NCBI RefSeq assembly: GCF_000321225.1
Contig: NW_004450302.1
Location: forward strand, 1,855,156-1,919,155
DNA from: Odobenus rosmarus divergens
Taxonomy: Eukaryota > Chordata > Mammalia > Carnivora > Odobenidae
Direction of reading: 5' to 3'
Length of the DNA stretch: 64,000 bases
Shown: positions 40,061 to 56,642 of the stretch, piece by piece
How positions within the stretch are numbered: the stretch's first letter is position 1
Layout of the letters: every line of letters starts with the position of its first letter
Notes under the pieces: model-generated
Told to the model about the DNA's origin: nothing
Database searches by the model: none
What the model saw: the letters and a program-made list of their open reading frames with translations, nothing else
Program-made: the position numbers and the translations under genes

Positions 40061-40682
40061 CCGAAATAGGGGCCGCGGTCCCAGCTAAAGGGCTATGCTG
40101 TTGCTTATGAACGTGTGCGTCGGGCGTATTACTCATGTTAGCTTGTTTCATTTATTCACTCCAGAAATCCTTACATGTCTTTTGTGCCAGGTACTATATA
40201 CTAGGCTCTGGACATTGACTGGCCTAGAACGGTGCCTGGTATTTAGGAGGTGCGCATTCAGACATATTTAATGTTTCGAGGAGGAGGAGCAGGGGAGGGC
40301 GTTGCGGGTGTACTGCGGGGCGGCAGGGGTTCAGCTGCAAAGGGGAGGTTTGGAGACCAAAGGTTGTTACGCTTTGGTGGACTCTCAGGAGGTCGACTTC
40401 ATGTATCCCCAAGACTCAGGTCACCCTAAAAAAAGGACGTTTCGGGTTTCCCCATCTTATCTTCTTCTAAGAGAGATCCAGAGGAAGCCGGAGACTTCCT
40501 CTCCCAGAACCAGTGGATAAGACATGAAGGTCCCCCCTCCTCCCCTCCCTCGATCGGGACCCTTTGCTTTCTCCCCAGAGTCTGACTTCTTTCGCCTGAC
40601 TGCAAGATTTCCGTTGCATGCCTGCGCCGTCGTAGGATCCCTCCCGTTGACTCGGCTCGCCGCCACGCTGGCAGCTGTCGCA
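39870..40682. other. PSMB3-tRNA intergenic stretch
   Basis: The first 200 bases are CpG-rich promoter flank. An L2/MIR-like piece occurs near 40190-40275. No gene is seen. Confidence 0.65.
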
Positions 40683-40688
40683 GTCTCT

Positions 40689-40739
<51 letters not shown>

Positions 40740-40756
40740 GAGCCCACCCAGGGACG
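40683..40756 (+). tRNA. tRNA-Asn (anticodon GTT)
   Basis: The 74-base sequence folds as a cloverleaf. The acceptor stem GTCTCTG pairs with CAGGGAC (one G-U pair). The anticodon stem TTCGG pairs with CCGAA around loop CTGTTAA, with GTT at 40717-40719. The T arm is GGTGG/CCACC around TTCGAGC. The A box (TGGCGCAATCGG) and B box (GGTTCGAGCCC) are intact, there is no intron, and a TTTT Pol III terminator is at 40763-40766. It looks functional. Confidence 0.97.
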
Positions 40757-40762
40757 CAATCC

Positions 40763-40766
40763 TTTT
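40763..40766 (+). terminator. Pol III terminator of tRNA-Asn
   Basis: This T4 run lies seven bases after the mature 3' end, and a second TTTT follows. Confidence 0.85.
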
Positions 40767-40769
40767 CTT

Positions 40770-42700
40770 TTCCTCCTTTTCTGTTACAAGGAAAACCTAA
40801 GCGTTATTCTCTCAACCTCTAAAATGCCAAATTTCGTTTTGAAATGGCAGAGATACTTTCTCTATAGCAAATCAGAGGATCATTATAATTGAAAATTCGT
40901 TGTTGTTCAGTCAATGATGGGATAATTTCTCCAGCACTTTCCTCCACCGCCTACCTCCTACCCCACCCCCAGGTTGGATTTCAGGAACGGCGAAGACAGA
41001 GGTTTTTGTCTCACTGTGCAATACGTTTCAGGTTGCATTTTTCGTAGGATTAAGAATGAATTTACAGTGGAGGTTGGACAGTTTTCCATTGTCTGACTCA
41101 ATCGATGTTACAGTCTCGAAATACTACGTTTGGAAGGGAAGAAAGTAGCGCGAGAGACAAAGGCAGGGAGAAGCTGTGGGATGAAGCAAAAGGTGAAAAG
41201 GGGAAAACATAGCTATAATATACAGAGATGGAAAAGGGACACTACAGAGAAATAGGGCAGGGTGAGTGGAAGGAAGACTCCAAGAAAATGGAGGGAAAAG
41301 AGATGCAGTTAATATGAGAAGATTCTGAAAAAGGAAAACAAAAACAAAACTATTTTTAATTAGACGTACACACAGAGAAGTGGGGCCGACGGTGGAGAAA
41401 TAGAAACAGAAACCGACAAACAACATTGTCTTGGGGAGAGAGGAGTGAAGGACATAGGTAAAGACTAAAAAAAAAAATCACTATAGGAACTGCCCGCTCC
41501 TACCATTATCATCATCTTCAAGGGGATCTTCCCTTCGCAGTAGCTCTTGGCATGTGCCAGAAATAGTTGATTAGATTTCCCGGGTTCCTGCCCTCTGGAA
41601 GCTTCTGGTCTGTGACAGACACAGTGATTCTTCGGCTAGAGGACCCTATGAGATACTACAACTAGCAGAGAATGCAGGGGAAGCATTTGTATCTAATGCA
41701 GCCAGGGGCACGTCCCAGGACCAGGAGCTAAGCAAAGGACTCTCGGGCAGTTCCCTTCAATATCTGGCTTCTCCTAAAGATTGGGCTTAAAGGACGCCTC
41801 TCCTGAAAACCTTCCCCAGGGCTCACCGCCCCCCGCCCCCGCCCCTTACCAGGCGCTCATGGGGCTGGTGGGGACAAACCAGAGGGATACACAGTGCCAT
41901 GGAAGCTAACGGGACAGGCTAGGTAGCCCCACTGGCCTGTGAGCTCCTTGTAGGCAAAAATCCGGCTCATCAGCTTTAGGTCCCTGGTGCCTAGCGCAGT
42001 ATTTGACATTGGTACAGGACAGGTGCTTTTTTGCAGGGAAACCAAAGAACTTCAGATGTGAGAAAGGCTGGGTCTTAGAAGGTTCTGATAAGGCAGAAAG
42101 GCCAGGGATGTGGGGACTGGTGGCCCAGGACGGAAATGATTAAAATGAAGTTTTAGTGGGTAGTGGGGTCTTCATCCCTCTGTCTTGTAGTTTGCTAGTG
42201 ACTGGCGCTAATAACTGAGGAACAAGTGAATGGATGCCCATTCAGCACGGTGGGCCCCCTCGCTGCAACACTCCAGGATAAAGGACCGAAGTGGGGACTC
42301 ATCAGCCCTCTTCCAGGTAGCTGATACCCGCCCCCCACACCCTGGGTGCCCATGTGGATCGTGTGTGACGGAGATCTATGGGAAGCCCCTACAGTTTTGC
42401 CTTGCCCCGGGATCGTCTAGCTGGACAGGAGTGACAGACCAGGAGTCCCTGCCGCGCTGCCCTCCCCGCAGTGCAATTGGGGGACAGTAGAGGATGCACG
42501 AGTCTTCCCTCGCAGAGTTGGGGATGCTGGCGACACACTTGCCCTAGGGACAGAGGGTGTGTCCACCCCAAAAGCCCCCTTTCCAAGAGGGGTGGTGAAA
42601 TCCCAGTCTTCGCGTGCAAGGACAGGGGAGTAGGTGACCGGGTCCTCTCCCGGACCTTCTCCCGCGGGTTCTCAGACCACCCTCTCTGGGAGGAAATCTC
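40770..42700. other. Intergenic stretch between tRNA-Asn and PCGF2 island
   Basis: It is AT-leaning and purine-rich near 41150-41470. An L2/MIR-like piece (TGTGAGCTCCTTGTAGGC) is near 41935-42020. I see no gene. Confidence 0.6.
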
Positions 42701-42719
42701 TCCCGCCCATCCTCTTCCT

Positions 42720-45560
42720 CCCCGCCCCCATTCGGCCGGTGCGGGCTGAAGGCTGAAGCTGGGGTCACTTGGCGGCCAGCGTCCGCAGGTCTCCTGGTCG
42801 CTGGCCAAAAAGGGTGAAAGCATTCAGTCCGGGGGGCCCAGCTTCGACTCTGCCTGAGCTGCGAGCGCGGAGGGAAGAGGAGGAGGCAGGCACTCCGAAG
42901 CTTGCGGAAGATTTGTCTCCTAATTTCCTAACTCGAGCCACCCACCGCCAGTGCGCTTAATGGCCCGTCTGGCCGGATAATGGAGCTCTCTGGAGGGACA
43001 AACCCAGTGACCATCTCTAATAAATCTTGAATAGCGAATAAGCGAATCGACCGTCCTAATGAAGCAGGGCCCAGGTCGTCGCCGTAACGTAGTATCGATT
43101 GGCCTCCCCGGCGCCAGCCTCGGCCGCTCCTCCCCGCCTTTCCAAGCCTCCCTCCTCGTTTTCCCCTCCCGGCGGGAGCCACTGGGGACCGGAGCCGGAG
43201 CGCTGGGAGGAGCCGGGAGCGACGGTCGGAGGCGGACTGGCACCAGCCGCCTTTGCGCTCGCCGGGCTCCTCCCGCCGCCCGGGCGAGGGAGGCGCACCA
43301 ACCGCGCAGAGCTCCAAGCGCGATCGGCGCCCCGGAGAAAAATGCGGGAAGCAGCGCAAGGCAGGAGAAAAAGCGCGGGCCCACTTTCGAGCCCCGGCGC
43401 CTGGTTTTCTAGTCCAGTCGGGCCTCTCGCATTCGACCGGGTTATTGTGTCCCAGACCCGGAGCCTGAGTCCGCGTCTTCAGCCTGTCCCCCGGCCCAGG
43501 TTGCGTTCCATTCTTCTCTGCGCGAGCACGCGGGGGGCGCCAGCCTCCACCCCGGCAAACCGACCCCCGCCCGCAGGCTACCCCCAGGCCTCTCCTCCGA
43601 GGCGCCTCCACTGGATCCCGGGGGTCTGCCTTTTAGAGCCGGTGATCGGGCCGCTGAGCGGGGCCAGGGGGGTGGGGAGGACACGCTCTCTCCCACGATT
43701 GCAGTTAGTGATTTTAAGGGAGTGTCACTTAGAGTGAATGAAAATACCCTGGACGCGTGGCCGGAGGCGGCGCGTCCCCGGCCCGAGCCCATCGCCCCTC
43801 GGCCGAGGCCGTGGCGGGTAGGACTGCAGAACGAACCACATTTCAGCCCAGTCCTCATTTCACCATTTTCCAGGCGCCCCAGCTTAGAGGCGGGGATCGC
43901 AGGGTCGGGGGTGGGGGGCGCACACATTTTGGCGGGGGAGGGTTAATTGAGGAGGTTAACACAGAAGAGGATACATCTTCCAGGGTGAGGGGCTGTTTGG
44001 GAAGAGTGAGGTCGTGTCCCAGTTTAGGGGGCCCGGCACCCAGTGTGGGGGCAGCCGCGTTAGGCTCTCCCCCTCCTCCTCTTCCCCTCTCCGCAAACAC
44101 CCTGAAGGAATGAGGTCACGTGGGTGAGTAGTGGGCGGGACCTACTCTTGTCTGGAGGAAAAAAGCCATTTTGTACCCCCCCAAGCCCCGGTCCCTCCCC
44201 TCCCCCCTCCGTCCCCTCCCCTCCCCTCTCTCCCTCCCACCCCAAGCCGCTTTCACAAACTCCCCCCCTCCCCCCCCCCCCCGGTCCCTCCCCTCCCCCC
44301 TCCGTCCCCTCCCCTCCCCTCTCTCCCTCCCACCCCAAGCCGCTTTCACAAACTCCTTTCTTACCGTAGGTTTCTCCCCTCCCGCCGCCGGAGCGAGCGA
44401 CACGGCTGCGGCCCCCCTCCCCTCCCTTCCCTCCCTCCCTCCCATCCCCCCCTCCCCGAGACCCACCGGACCCCGAACCCAGGTAAGTGGAGGCAGACTC
44501 CCGGTCCTTTCCTTCTCCTACCCCGCAACCAGAATGGGGATGGGGGGGCCGGTCCATCCCTCTCTACACACCCCTGTGGGAGGGGGAGACTCGGAGCCGG
44601 GCCTGCTTCTCGCGTCCCCGCCCCACCCCGCCAGCCCCTATCCTAGCTCGCCCCGTCCGCCTTTCTTTCTCCCTTTTCTCTCCCCTTTTCCCTTTCCTCC
44701 CTTCCAAGATGGCCGAAATGGATTCCCCCTTTTAGCGATTTGGCGTCTCCCTCGACCACCACCTCTTTGTGCCGCAGCCCCCTCGCAGACCTGCTCCCGA
44801 GGTAGCGAGGGGGAGGGTCCCAGGCAGCCACAGGGGCTGTGGGCTACGCGCCGGGCCGGATCTCTGCCCCCTTAGCCCGCCCCACGAGCCAGAGCGGCCC
44901 CTGGCCCTGCCCCACTACCCTCTTCGGTTTGGGGAGGGGTCGCTCTCTGCTTCTTCCGTGGGCACTGGGGCGTCGTGGACGCGCAAGGACTTGAGGCTGG
45001 GAGCCAGGCGACACGACTTTCTGATTGCTGCGGGGTCGGGGGAGGGCGCTCCTCCTTGCCCGCGTCCCCGGCCTCCCGGGCACCTCCCCCCAGCGGGTCC
45101 CTTCCCCCCTACCCCCCCCGCCCCAGGACTGGGCGCCCCGCCCCCTCCCCGAACCACCTCGGCAGAGCCTCTTTCTCTGGAACACCCCCTCCTTGGGCCC
45201 CGCCGAAAGTTTGACTCTAGGGAAGGTAGGAGCGGCCACCGGGTAACTGGGGTCCCTGATCCTTTGACCCAGGCTCCGGGGGAAGCCCGGGAGGAGGGAA
45301 TAGAATGGAGATGGGGTGGGGGAGAGTTATCGCGATACTTCCCATTGCCAGCGGAGGGGTCTGACCGACTGGCCCCCTCTTCTCCTGGGGAGCCGGACCG
45401 CCCGCTCCCTGCCCTGGCCCTCTTGCCTCTAGCTCTTGAGGGGGTGGGACCTCTCGGCCAGCAGACCCCCCCCCCGCCCCTCCAGTCTCCACAGTGGGCC
45501 CAGGCATGCCTCTCCCCCTCCCCCACTGCCCCCATCTGCCCAGAATTGCTCCGGACGGCT
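42720..45560 (+). promoter_or_regulatory. PCGF2: PCGF2 CpG-island promoter
   Basis: This is a broad CpG-rich block of about 2.8 kb without TATA. Visible motifs are an E-box in GTCACGTGGG (CACGTG 44117-44122), a GC box GTGGGCGGGAC at about 44131, and YY1-like CCAAGATGGCCG at 44704-44715. A good donor AG|GTAAGTGG at 44482/44483 could end the non-coding first exon. The start site is not fixed. Confidence 0.75.
44190..44356. repeat. 74-bp tandem duplication in PCGF2 promoter
   Basis: The units 44190-44263 and 44283-44356 are identical, from GGTCCCTCCCCTCCCCCCTC to GCCGCTTTCACAAACTCC, at an offset of 93 bases. A C-rich spacer separates them. Confidence 0.95.
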
Positions 45561-47084
45561 TGAGGTGGGGAAGGAAGAGGCCTGGGGGTGGTGAATTTGC
45601 CTGTAAATATTGTGGAAGTGTTATTCCGCGCTTCTCCCTGGTCTTTTGTCTCTTAGAGTAACCCCTCTCCCCGTACATATATATGCCTCAGTCTCTCCTG
45701 GACTCCCTGTCGCTTGAGGGGGAAGGGGGGGTTGGTCTCCGGGTTGTCTCCTGCTCTGTTCTGATGCCTCCTTCTCTGGGCCTCTTGCAGTTTGTATCTG
45801 TTGCTGAAACTCTAATTTCTCTTCCGCCCGTCTCCACTCTGTTCCAAGGTGTTAGTACTTGGAGAAGGAGCATAAAGCCAGCTCTGTTGCAGCTTTTGGG
45901 TAGGGAGGTTTTCCCAGGGGTTCCCTGGTTTGGAGTTGGGGGTTGAGGTCTTAGAGCTGTCTCTGGAAGGAGGCCGGGAAACAGACCCAAGGTGAGACCT
46001 TGGACGCAGGATCTGGACCCTGTGTAGCTTGAGTGGGTTTCAAGTTGAAGTATTTGCGGGTGGGCAGGAAGGGGGGGGTGCTCTCTGCTGCCCCTGGCCT
46101 TGCGGGAGAGATGTTGTTTGATGGAGCTGTTGCCATGGGAATGGAGAGAGCCTGAGCAGGAAGAGGCTACATCTTTGTGCAGGTCAGATGCCCACCCTGC
46201 TCCTCCAGCCTCTGGCCCCCAGAGTGGAGGTTGGGAGCTGCACTGCCTTTGTTGCTAGAAGACTTATGTTATAATTTACCCTGAGTGGACCAGGGATGCA
46301 CAAAAGGTTAGTGTGTATTTGCAGCTCTGGTTTCAGGCGGGCATGTCAGACTGTGTACTTCTGGGGTGGGTGGGGGTGGCTTGTGCATCTGGCAAGTGTG
46401 GGCCTGGCTTTGGTCTGGCCGTATGTGTGATGGGGTGTGTCTGGCCTGGTATGTATATGTGTGTGTGTCTGGCTAAGTGTCTGTCTGGCCTTGTGTGTTG
46501 TGTGAGAGAGATGGAGGGGGTGTGTCTGGCTTTGTGTGCATCTGTGTGTATTCGGCAGTGTGTAGCTCTGTGTGTATATTTTGGGTTTTTGTCTTTGTTT
46601 GCTCTTAGGAAGCTCAGAGGGGGAAAGGCAGAGAGGGGACATTAAGCCCAGTTTCAGGAGACTAGAGGATGTTTCGATGCGGCTGGCGGCAGGGGCAGGT
46701 CCCAGGGTCAAGGATCAGGGAACACAGAGAGGTTGACATTGTCCCCAGGCAGCCCCCTATACTCCCCCTCCACACACAAATACACGGAGCTCGTGCAGTT
46801 GGACCCACACAGCCAGGAGAGGAATGGACCTAGTATATTCCATGAAGCCTCAGTTTTCCTACCTGTTCCATGGAAGTGGGGTGAGGGGATTAGTTTCTGC
46901 CCCTCTATCTACTTCAAAGTGAGAATGTGTTCTGAAGGTCATGTTTGGGCCAGACTCTGTCCCCTCCCAGAAGGCTCACTGAGTTGTCTTCTAGGGAGCC
47001 TGGAGTCCCACTTTCTACCTGCCTGGATGGAGTTGGGCCAGGCTTATTGATTTCTTAAATGAGTGGGGAGCCTGGCCTGGGTGC

Positions 47085-47205
47085 CAGTGTGTAAAGAGCA
47101 CTGGAATGGGAGTCAGGCAGTTTCTATTCTAGGACTGCCACTTTGTTACTGGGTGACCTTAGGTGAATTTCTTCATCTGGAGAATGAAAGGGTTGGACAA
47201 GATCC
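47085..47205 (+). mobile_element. MIR element remnant, interrupted by SINEs
   Basis: GCACTGGAATGGGAGTCAGG, CTGGGTGACCTTAGG and GGGTTGGACAAGATCC continue after the SINEs at about 47640-47690 with CTAAGATCCCTTCTACTTCT. Confidence 0.7.
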
Positions 47206-47220
47206 TTTCTTTCTTTCTTT

Positions 47221-47390
47221 TTTTAAGATTTTATTTATTTATTTGAGTGAGAGATAGCACAAGCAGGGGAAGGGGCAGAGGGAGAGGGACAAGCAGACTC
47301 CCTGCAGGGCTTGAGCCCAGGACCCTGAGATCATGACCTGAGCCCAAGTCAGATGCTTAAGTCGTGAAGTCAGCTGAGCCACCCAAGTAC
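47221..47390 (-). mobile_element. Carnivore SINE
   Basis: AAGATTTTATTTATTTATTT starts it and GCTGAGCCACCCAAGTACC ends it. (CTAC)n and (CTTC)n simple repeats follow. Confidence 0.9.
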
Positions 47391-47420
47391 CTACCTACCT
47401 TCCTTCCTTCCTTCCTTCTT

Positions 47421-47634
47421 TTTTAAGATTTATGTATTCATTATTTTAGAGAGAGAGAGAGAGAGCAGGGGTGGGTGTAGGGGGAGGAGCAGAGGGAAAG
47501 GAAGAGAGAATCTCAAGCAGACTCCAAGCTGAGCATGGAGCCCAACATGGGGCTCCATCTCACCACCCCAAGATCATGACCTGAGCTGAAATCAGGATTT
47601 GGACGCTGAACCCACTGAGCCACCCAGGAGCCCC
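47421..47634 (-). mobile_element. Carnivore SINE
   Basis: AAGATTTATGTATTCATTAT starts it and GAGCCACCCAGGAGCCCC ends it. Confidence 0.9.
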
Positions 47635-48012
47635 TGGACAAGGGGCTTTCTAAGATCCCTTCTACTTCTGCAATTCTAGGTGTTCGGATGTGACCTTGAG
47701 TGACTTTTCCCAAGGCCTGGTGATTTTCTAGTGGGGGAGTGGGGCTGATTTCATGTGGAGGAAAGGCAGAGCAGAGAATGCTGTCTGGGGGCATCTGAAG
47801 GAGCAGGGACCTCTGGGTTATCAGAGACAGGCTATTTCGGCAGAGGAAAATGAAGAACAAAACAAAACAAAACCTGACAGTGGGAGAGGCTTAAATTGCG
47901 GGGAGCGTCCAAAAAAGACCGGCTAGAACAGAGAGATGGGGGTGGTCTCTAATTAGTAGGGGCTTTGAGGACGGGCAAAGACAAGTGCCAGGCTTGAAAG
48001 GCCAGGAGGAGC

Positions 48013-48215
48013 GGGTGCCTGGGTGGCTCAGTTGGTTAAGCGACTGCCTTCGGCTCAGGTCATGATCCTGGAGTCCCGGGATCGAGTCCCGCATCGGGCT
48101 CCCTGCTCGGCAGGGAGTCTGCTTCTCCCTCTGACCCTCTTCCCTCTTGTGCTCTCTATCTCTCATTCTCTCTCTCTCAAATAAATAAATAAAATCTTTA
48201 AAAAAAAAAAAAAAA
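48013..48215 (+). mobile_element. Carnivore SINE
   Basis: The GGGTGCCTGGGTGGCTCAG head and A-tail are flanked on both sides by AAGGCCAGGAGGAGC. Confidence 0.94.
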
Positions 48216-49066
48216 GGCCAGGAGGAGCTGGGATTGGGTGCTGGGTGCTGACCCAAGGTCCTTTGCTGCCACTGTAGGCCAGACCTGGATCCCCAGGGGC
48301 CAGGAACATGGGCTGCCCAGTGATCATGCTCTTGCAAGGACAGTGGTTTGGGGACAAAAGGTGTTAAAGGACTTGGCTGCAGTTGGGGAGGGGGACAGTG
48401 CTCAGGTCCCTGTGGTGATATCCTTGGGAGTGACCTGGTAAAGCCCCAGGGCTCCCCAGAAGCCACTTCCAAATGGCCCATGGCCTCTTCACGGATTTTT
48501 GTCTTTCTCCCTCGGGCTGTTTCCCATCTCCCAACCTCTTGGTTGGGAGGCTGGGGGCCGCCCTCTGTGGGACAGGCACCCCTCTCGTAGAGTGATGACA
48601 GCTGGAGGTCCAGCCACCCGTCACCCCTCTCCCCTCTCCTTCCCACAACACACCGGTCAGTTGCAGCTGGGGAATTGGGTGTCAGGTGTAGGGCCCTGAG
48701 GCCTGGGGTGGTGGTGGGGGGGTGTGGGGTGCGAGGTGGGGGAGCTGAGCTCCTGTTTACAGTTGTTCTTGGCACCTGCTGGTAGGGCCCTGCAGGTAAC
48801 CATGGCAATTAGGTGAGGAGCCAATCAGTACTTCTCCCCACCCCCAGCCCCAGAGGTGGCAGTGTGAGGCCCCTGGGGATGAGGCGGGGGGAGAGGGAGT
48901 GCCGCAAGGGGGCCTGTTCTTACGCCAGAGAAGGAGGAATATTTCATTCACTAAGTACCACAGCTCCTTCCTTTACCCCTGCATCTAGAAGGGATAATCT
49001 CCATCTGAGTTCTCACACATGCTAAGGGAAGTGAAAGGGTAAAGGTCACGGCCACTTGCCTGGGAA

Positions 49067-49069
<3 letters not shown>

Positions 49070-49122
<53 letters not shown>
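49070..49122. repeat. (TG)n microsatellite
   Basis: About 26 uninterrupted TG units. A shorter TG tract lies at about 49225-49243. Confidence 0.95.
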
Positions 49123-49123
<1 letters not shown>

Positions 49124-50808
49124 GCCACAGTCAGGAACTGGATAGGAGTTCTTAAGAGAAAGTGTCTTGTTTCAAAAAACACAGCCAGTGTGTGAATGAG
49201 GTGACTTGGGCAGGGGAAGCGCCTGTGTGTGTGTGTGTGTGTGTACCCATGTGTGTGCGTGTGAGCAGGAGAGACGGGGGTGTGAGATGCACCAGTGGCA
49301 ACCTGAACACTCAGCATCACCCAGAACGTGCCGTTCCTGGCTGTGTGTGCACACATAGATTCAGCTGGACCCGAACAGGGGTCCCAGACGTCACGGCCAC
49401 ATCCCATGGATATTACACACACTCAGCGAGACAGCCACTTGGAGTTTGCTCTCTCCTCTGGATGGTTGTAATAATATTTGGGCATCTTGCCAGGGAGAGG
49501 GTTACTATGGAAACGAGCAAACAGTGGAGTAGCGAGGATTGTGAAGGGGGAGCCCTTGCAGGGAGGGCTGGGGGCCGCCTTCTGTGGGACAGGCACCCCT
49601 CTCCTTCCTTAGGCCAGGCCTGCACTTCCCGGCTGCGGTGTCTCGCTGCCTCTTTGGGCTCACTTGATTCCCTCTGTCTGCCCTGCAGACTTGGTGTCTC
49701 TCCCACATGTGGCCTTTGTGTCTCTCCATCTCTTTCGGTCTCTGGCCAGCCTCTGTTGGCTGTTTGGGTCCTGGCCAAACTCATCCTGGGGTCTCTATAG
49801 AAACTGTTGATCCTGGCTGTGAATTTCTGGTCCTAGAAAACCCAGTGTGGTGGCTTTAGAAATCTTTCTGGAAAGGAGAGAAGGGTGTGTGTTGTGAAGG
49901 AGTCCTTGGGGCTTGGCCACCCTCCCGAGCCCCACCCCTTGGGCTTTTCCGCTGGGAAAGAGTGGGAGGAGGGGCTCCCTTTCTAGGTGCAGGTTTGATT
50001 TCTATACCAAGAAGTTAAGCACATCAGCCAACCCAGAGTTGGGCCTTGACTGACCTCCCCAGACCCTGCCAAGGCCTGGCTGGGTGCTCGGGGCTGCTGC
50101 GGAGAGAACTTTCTGCCCAGCCTTGGCAGGCATCTCTGAGAGCTTGGGGTCTGTCACTGGACAGCCTGTGGACAGGTCACAGCCCATGGAGACGGTGCCC
50201 ACGTGGGGCAATCCCTGTGTGTGCGTGGGATCGGGGTCCTGGAATGTGTGTGGGATCCAGGGGACGTGTGCAGGGGGCTGTCCGGCCGGGAAAGGTGGCT
50301 AAGTCTTTTTTGCCCAGGCTCTTGGCCATGACCTGCCGGGGCCGGAGTCCAGCTGGGGCTGCGTGTTCCCCGCTGCGGGCATAGAAGAACCATCCTTAGT
50401 ATTTCCTGTCTGAGCACCAGGCCTAGAACCTGCATGGCCAGCATGCAGTGGATTTCTGGGGAGCTGCTCTGGGGCCAGACTGGATGCAGAGCTAGGACAG
50501 GCAGTGGGGTGCTTCCTCTAAACTTAGGGCAGCCTATGCCCACGGTGTTTCCAGGGCTGCCTTCCTGGGAGAAGAGTGATGGGATGGAAGGAGGATCGGA
50601 TAGAGTAGAAACACCGAGCCGGGGGCTTGCACCTGGGTAGAGGGGCATCGACGTTTCCTCAGCTCCTAGCACTCATTTGAGAGAATATGGATGGGGATCA
50701 GGGAAGTTTTTAAAAAAGTCTGTTCTGTCCCATTTTCCCGCCTCCCTATATCCTCTGGAGAGCTGGCCTAACTTCAGTCTTTGCTCCTGCCCTTGAGACG
50801 GAGGCTGA

Positions 50809-55102
<4,294 letters not shown>

Positions 55103-55229
55103 GGAAAGGGACCCTCTCCCTCCTTTTCCAGCCATGCCTCTCCACCCCTCCACTTTTTCTGGGCCCCTTTTCCACCTCTTCTACTTTCCCCAGCTCCTCC
55201 CGCCTTAGGGGTGGGGGGTGGGTTTTATA

Positions 55230-55235
55230 AATAAA
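55230..55235 (+). terminator. PCGF2: Proximal poly(A) signal AATAAA of PCGF2
   Basis: This canonical hexamer is 128 bases after the stop. Use of this or the distal site would change 3' UTR length by about 1.15 kb. Confidence 0.55.
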
Positions 55236-56390
55236 TCTATATATATATGTACATAGGAAAAACCAAATATACATACTTATTTTCTATGGACCAACCAGAT
55301 TAATTTAAATGCCACAGGAAACAAACTTTATGTGTGTGTGTATGTGTGGGGGGTGGAGTGTTCATTTTTAGGAGGTCTTGTGTAATTTGCCCTGCTCTCA
55401 TTTTGGGGGTGCCTGGAGGTGGACTGGAGGGGCCACCTGAGGCTCAGTAAAGCTCCGCTCCATCCTCCTTCCGTTTCCCAAGGCAGATGGGGTGTTCCGG
55501 GAGCCCTACCAGCCCCCAAAGCTTTAGGCACAACTCCAGCTGGCCGTGTATGGGGTCTGCCCTCTCTGCCCCCATCTCGGCTGCTGTCCCGCCCCTGCCA
55601 GTGCCCCCTGCCCCCATTGTTGAATGTCCAGAGAATCGCTAAGACAGTGCCTTTTACAAATGCAGTTTATCCCCTGGTTCTGAGGATTGAGTGGGTGGTA
55701 AAGATGCATCTCCCTTACCTCCTCTTCTTGCAGTGGAAACTTTGTGCAAAGAATAGATAGTTCTGCCCCCCCCCCCACTCCCCCACCCCTATGTGTGTGG
55801 CCTTTGCATCATTTATCTTGTGGAAGAGAAGATTCAGGGCACGGGAGGCCTCAGCCCTTGAAATTCCACTGTGGCTTTAGCAGGGCGAACGCTTGGCCTG
55901 GTTCTGCCCCGAGCCCGCAGCCCCGACAGGCAAGGCTGGTTTTGGCGAAGTCCCACCTGGGGGCCTGGAGTGCAGGGGAGAGGTGGAGTGGGGTTCATCT
56001 CAAACACAGATCCCAGATTGTGCCAAAGGCCAACAGCCCCCCAGTCCCCTCCCCACCCCCAGCCGAGGCTGAGTCAGGACAGAGCCACAGAGGCATCGAA
56101 AAGCACAAGAAGATGGAGACCTTTAAGCTCTGACCTTGGCTCCATCCCGAGAAGTCAGTGGACGGCCCCCCGAAGGGCGGACCCCAGCAGATCCCTGCCC
56201 ACCTGTCTTTCCTCCAATGTACATAGATCAGATCGGGGAGGAGATGAGGAGGCAAGATTCCCTTGCAACCTAGGTGTTTGGGGTCGGGAGCCCCCCCATC
56301 AGGTTTGTCTGTGTTTGCACCTCTCCCGTGTCTGAGGTGCTGTGACTGTACCCCCTCCTGCCCTGGGACATTTGTATCTCCCGGCTTTGT

Positions 56391-56396
56391 AATAAA
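56391..56396 (+). terminator. PCGF2: Distal poly(A) signal AATAAA of PCGF2
   Basis: This canonical hexamer follows TTTGTATCTCCCGGCTTTGT and lies about 250 bases from the convergent CISD3 signal. Confidence 0.7.
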
Positions 56397-56642
56397 TGCT
56401 GCATACTCTCCGGAAGCTGTGGTTCTTCAGGGGACAGGGGACGGGTGGGCGAGGCCTTTGGCCGCCGCCGCCTCATGTCTCTGGGCTTGGCCTGTCTTGG
56501 GAGGCCCCATATGGAATGAACGTGAACTGCCCCCTCCCTGCGGCGGGTCAGACGCCCCATCCCAGGTTAGGACCCTGAGCGGGGGTAGGCCGTGTGCCCC
56601 CCACCAATGACCACAAGAGCACCGCACTGGGTGGGCACAGTG

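Larger units (their letters stand above)
55103..56415 (+). other. PCGF2: PCGF2 3' UTR
   Basis: It runs through a proximal hexamer at 55230 to a distal one at 56391. The proximal site sits in an AT-rich TATATATATGTACATA stretch. Confidence 0.7.

Noticed and set aside
42928..43611. 227-codon minus-strand open frame in the PCGF2 island
   Set aside because: Same GC-composition effect, with overlapping frames on both strands and no recognisable protein.
44060..44875. Repetitive open frames (Gly/Glu-rich or Pro/Ser-rich) across the promoter duplication
   Set aside because: The apparent protein repeats come from the 74-bp C-rich DNA duplication read in several frames.
44769..45563. 264-codon plus-strand open frame upstream of PCGF2
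   Set aside because: It lies in CpG-island leader/intron sequence and is Pro-rich. It does not join to the PCGF2 CDS.
47891..48808. 305-codon minus-strand open frame
   Set aside because: It runs through a complete SINE and low-complexity Pro-rich intron sequence, and has no domain or splice logic.
48985..49422. Thr/His-repeat frame over the TG microsatellite
   Set aside because: This is dinucleotide repeat translation, not a gene.
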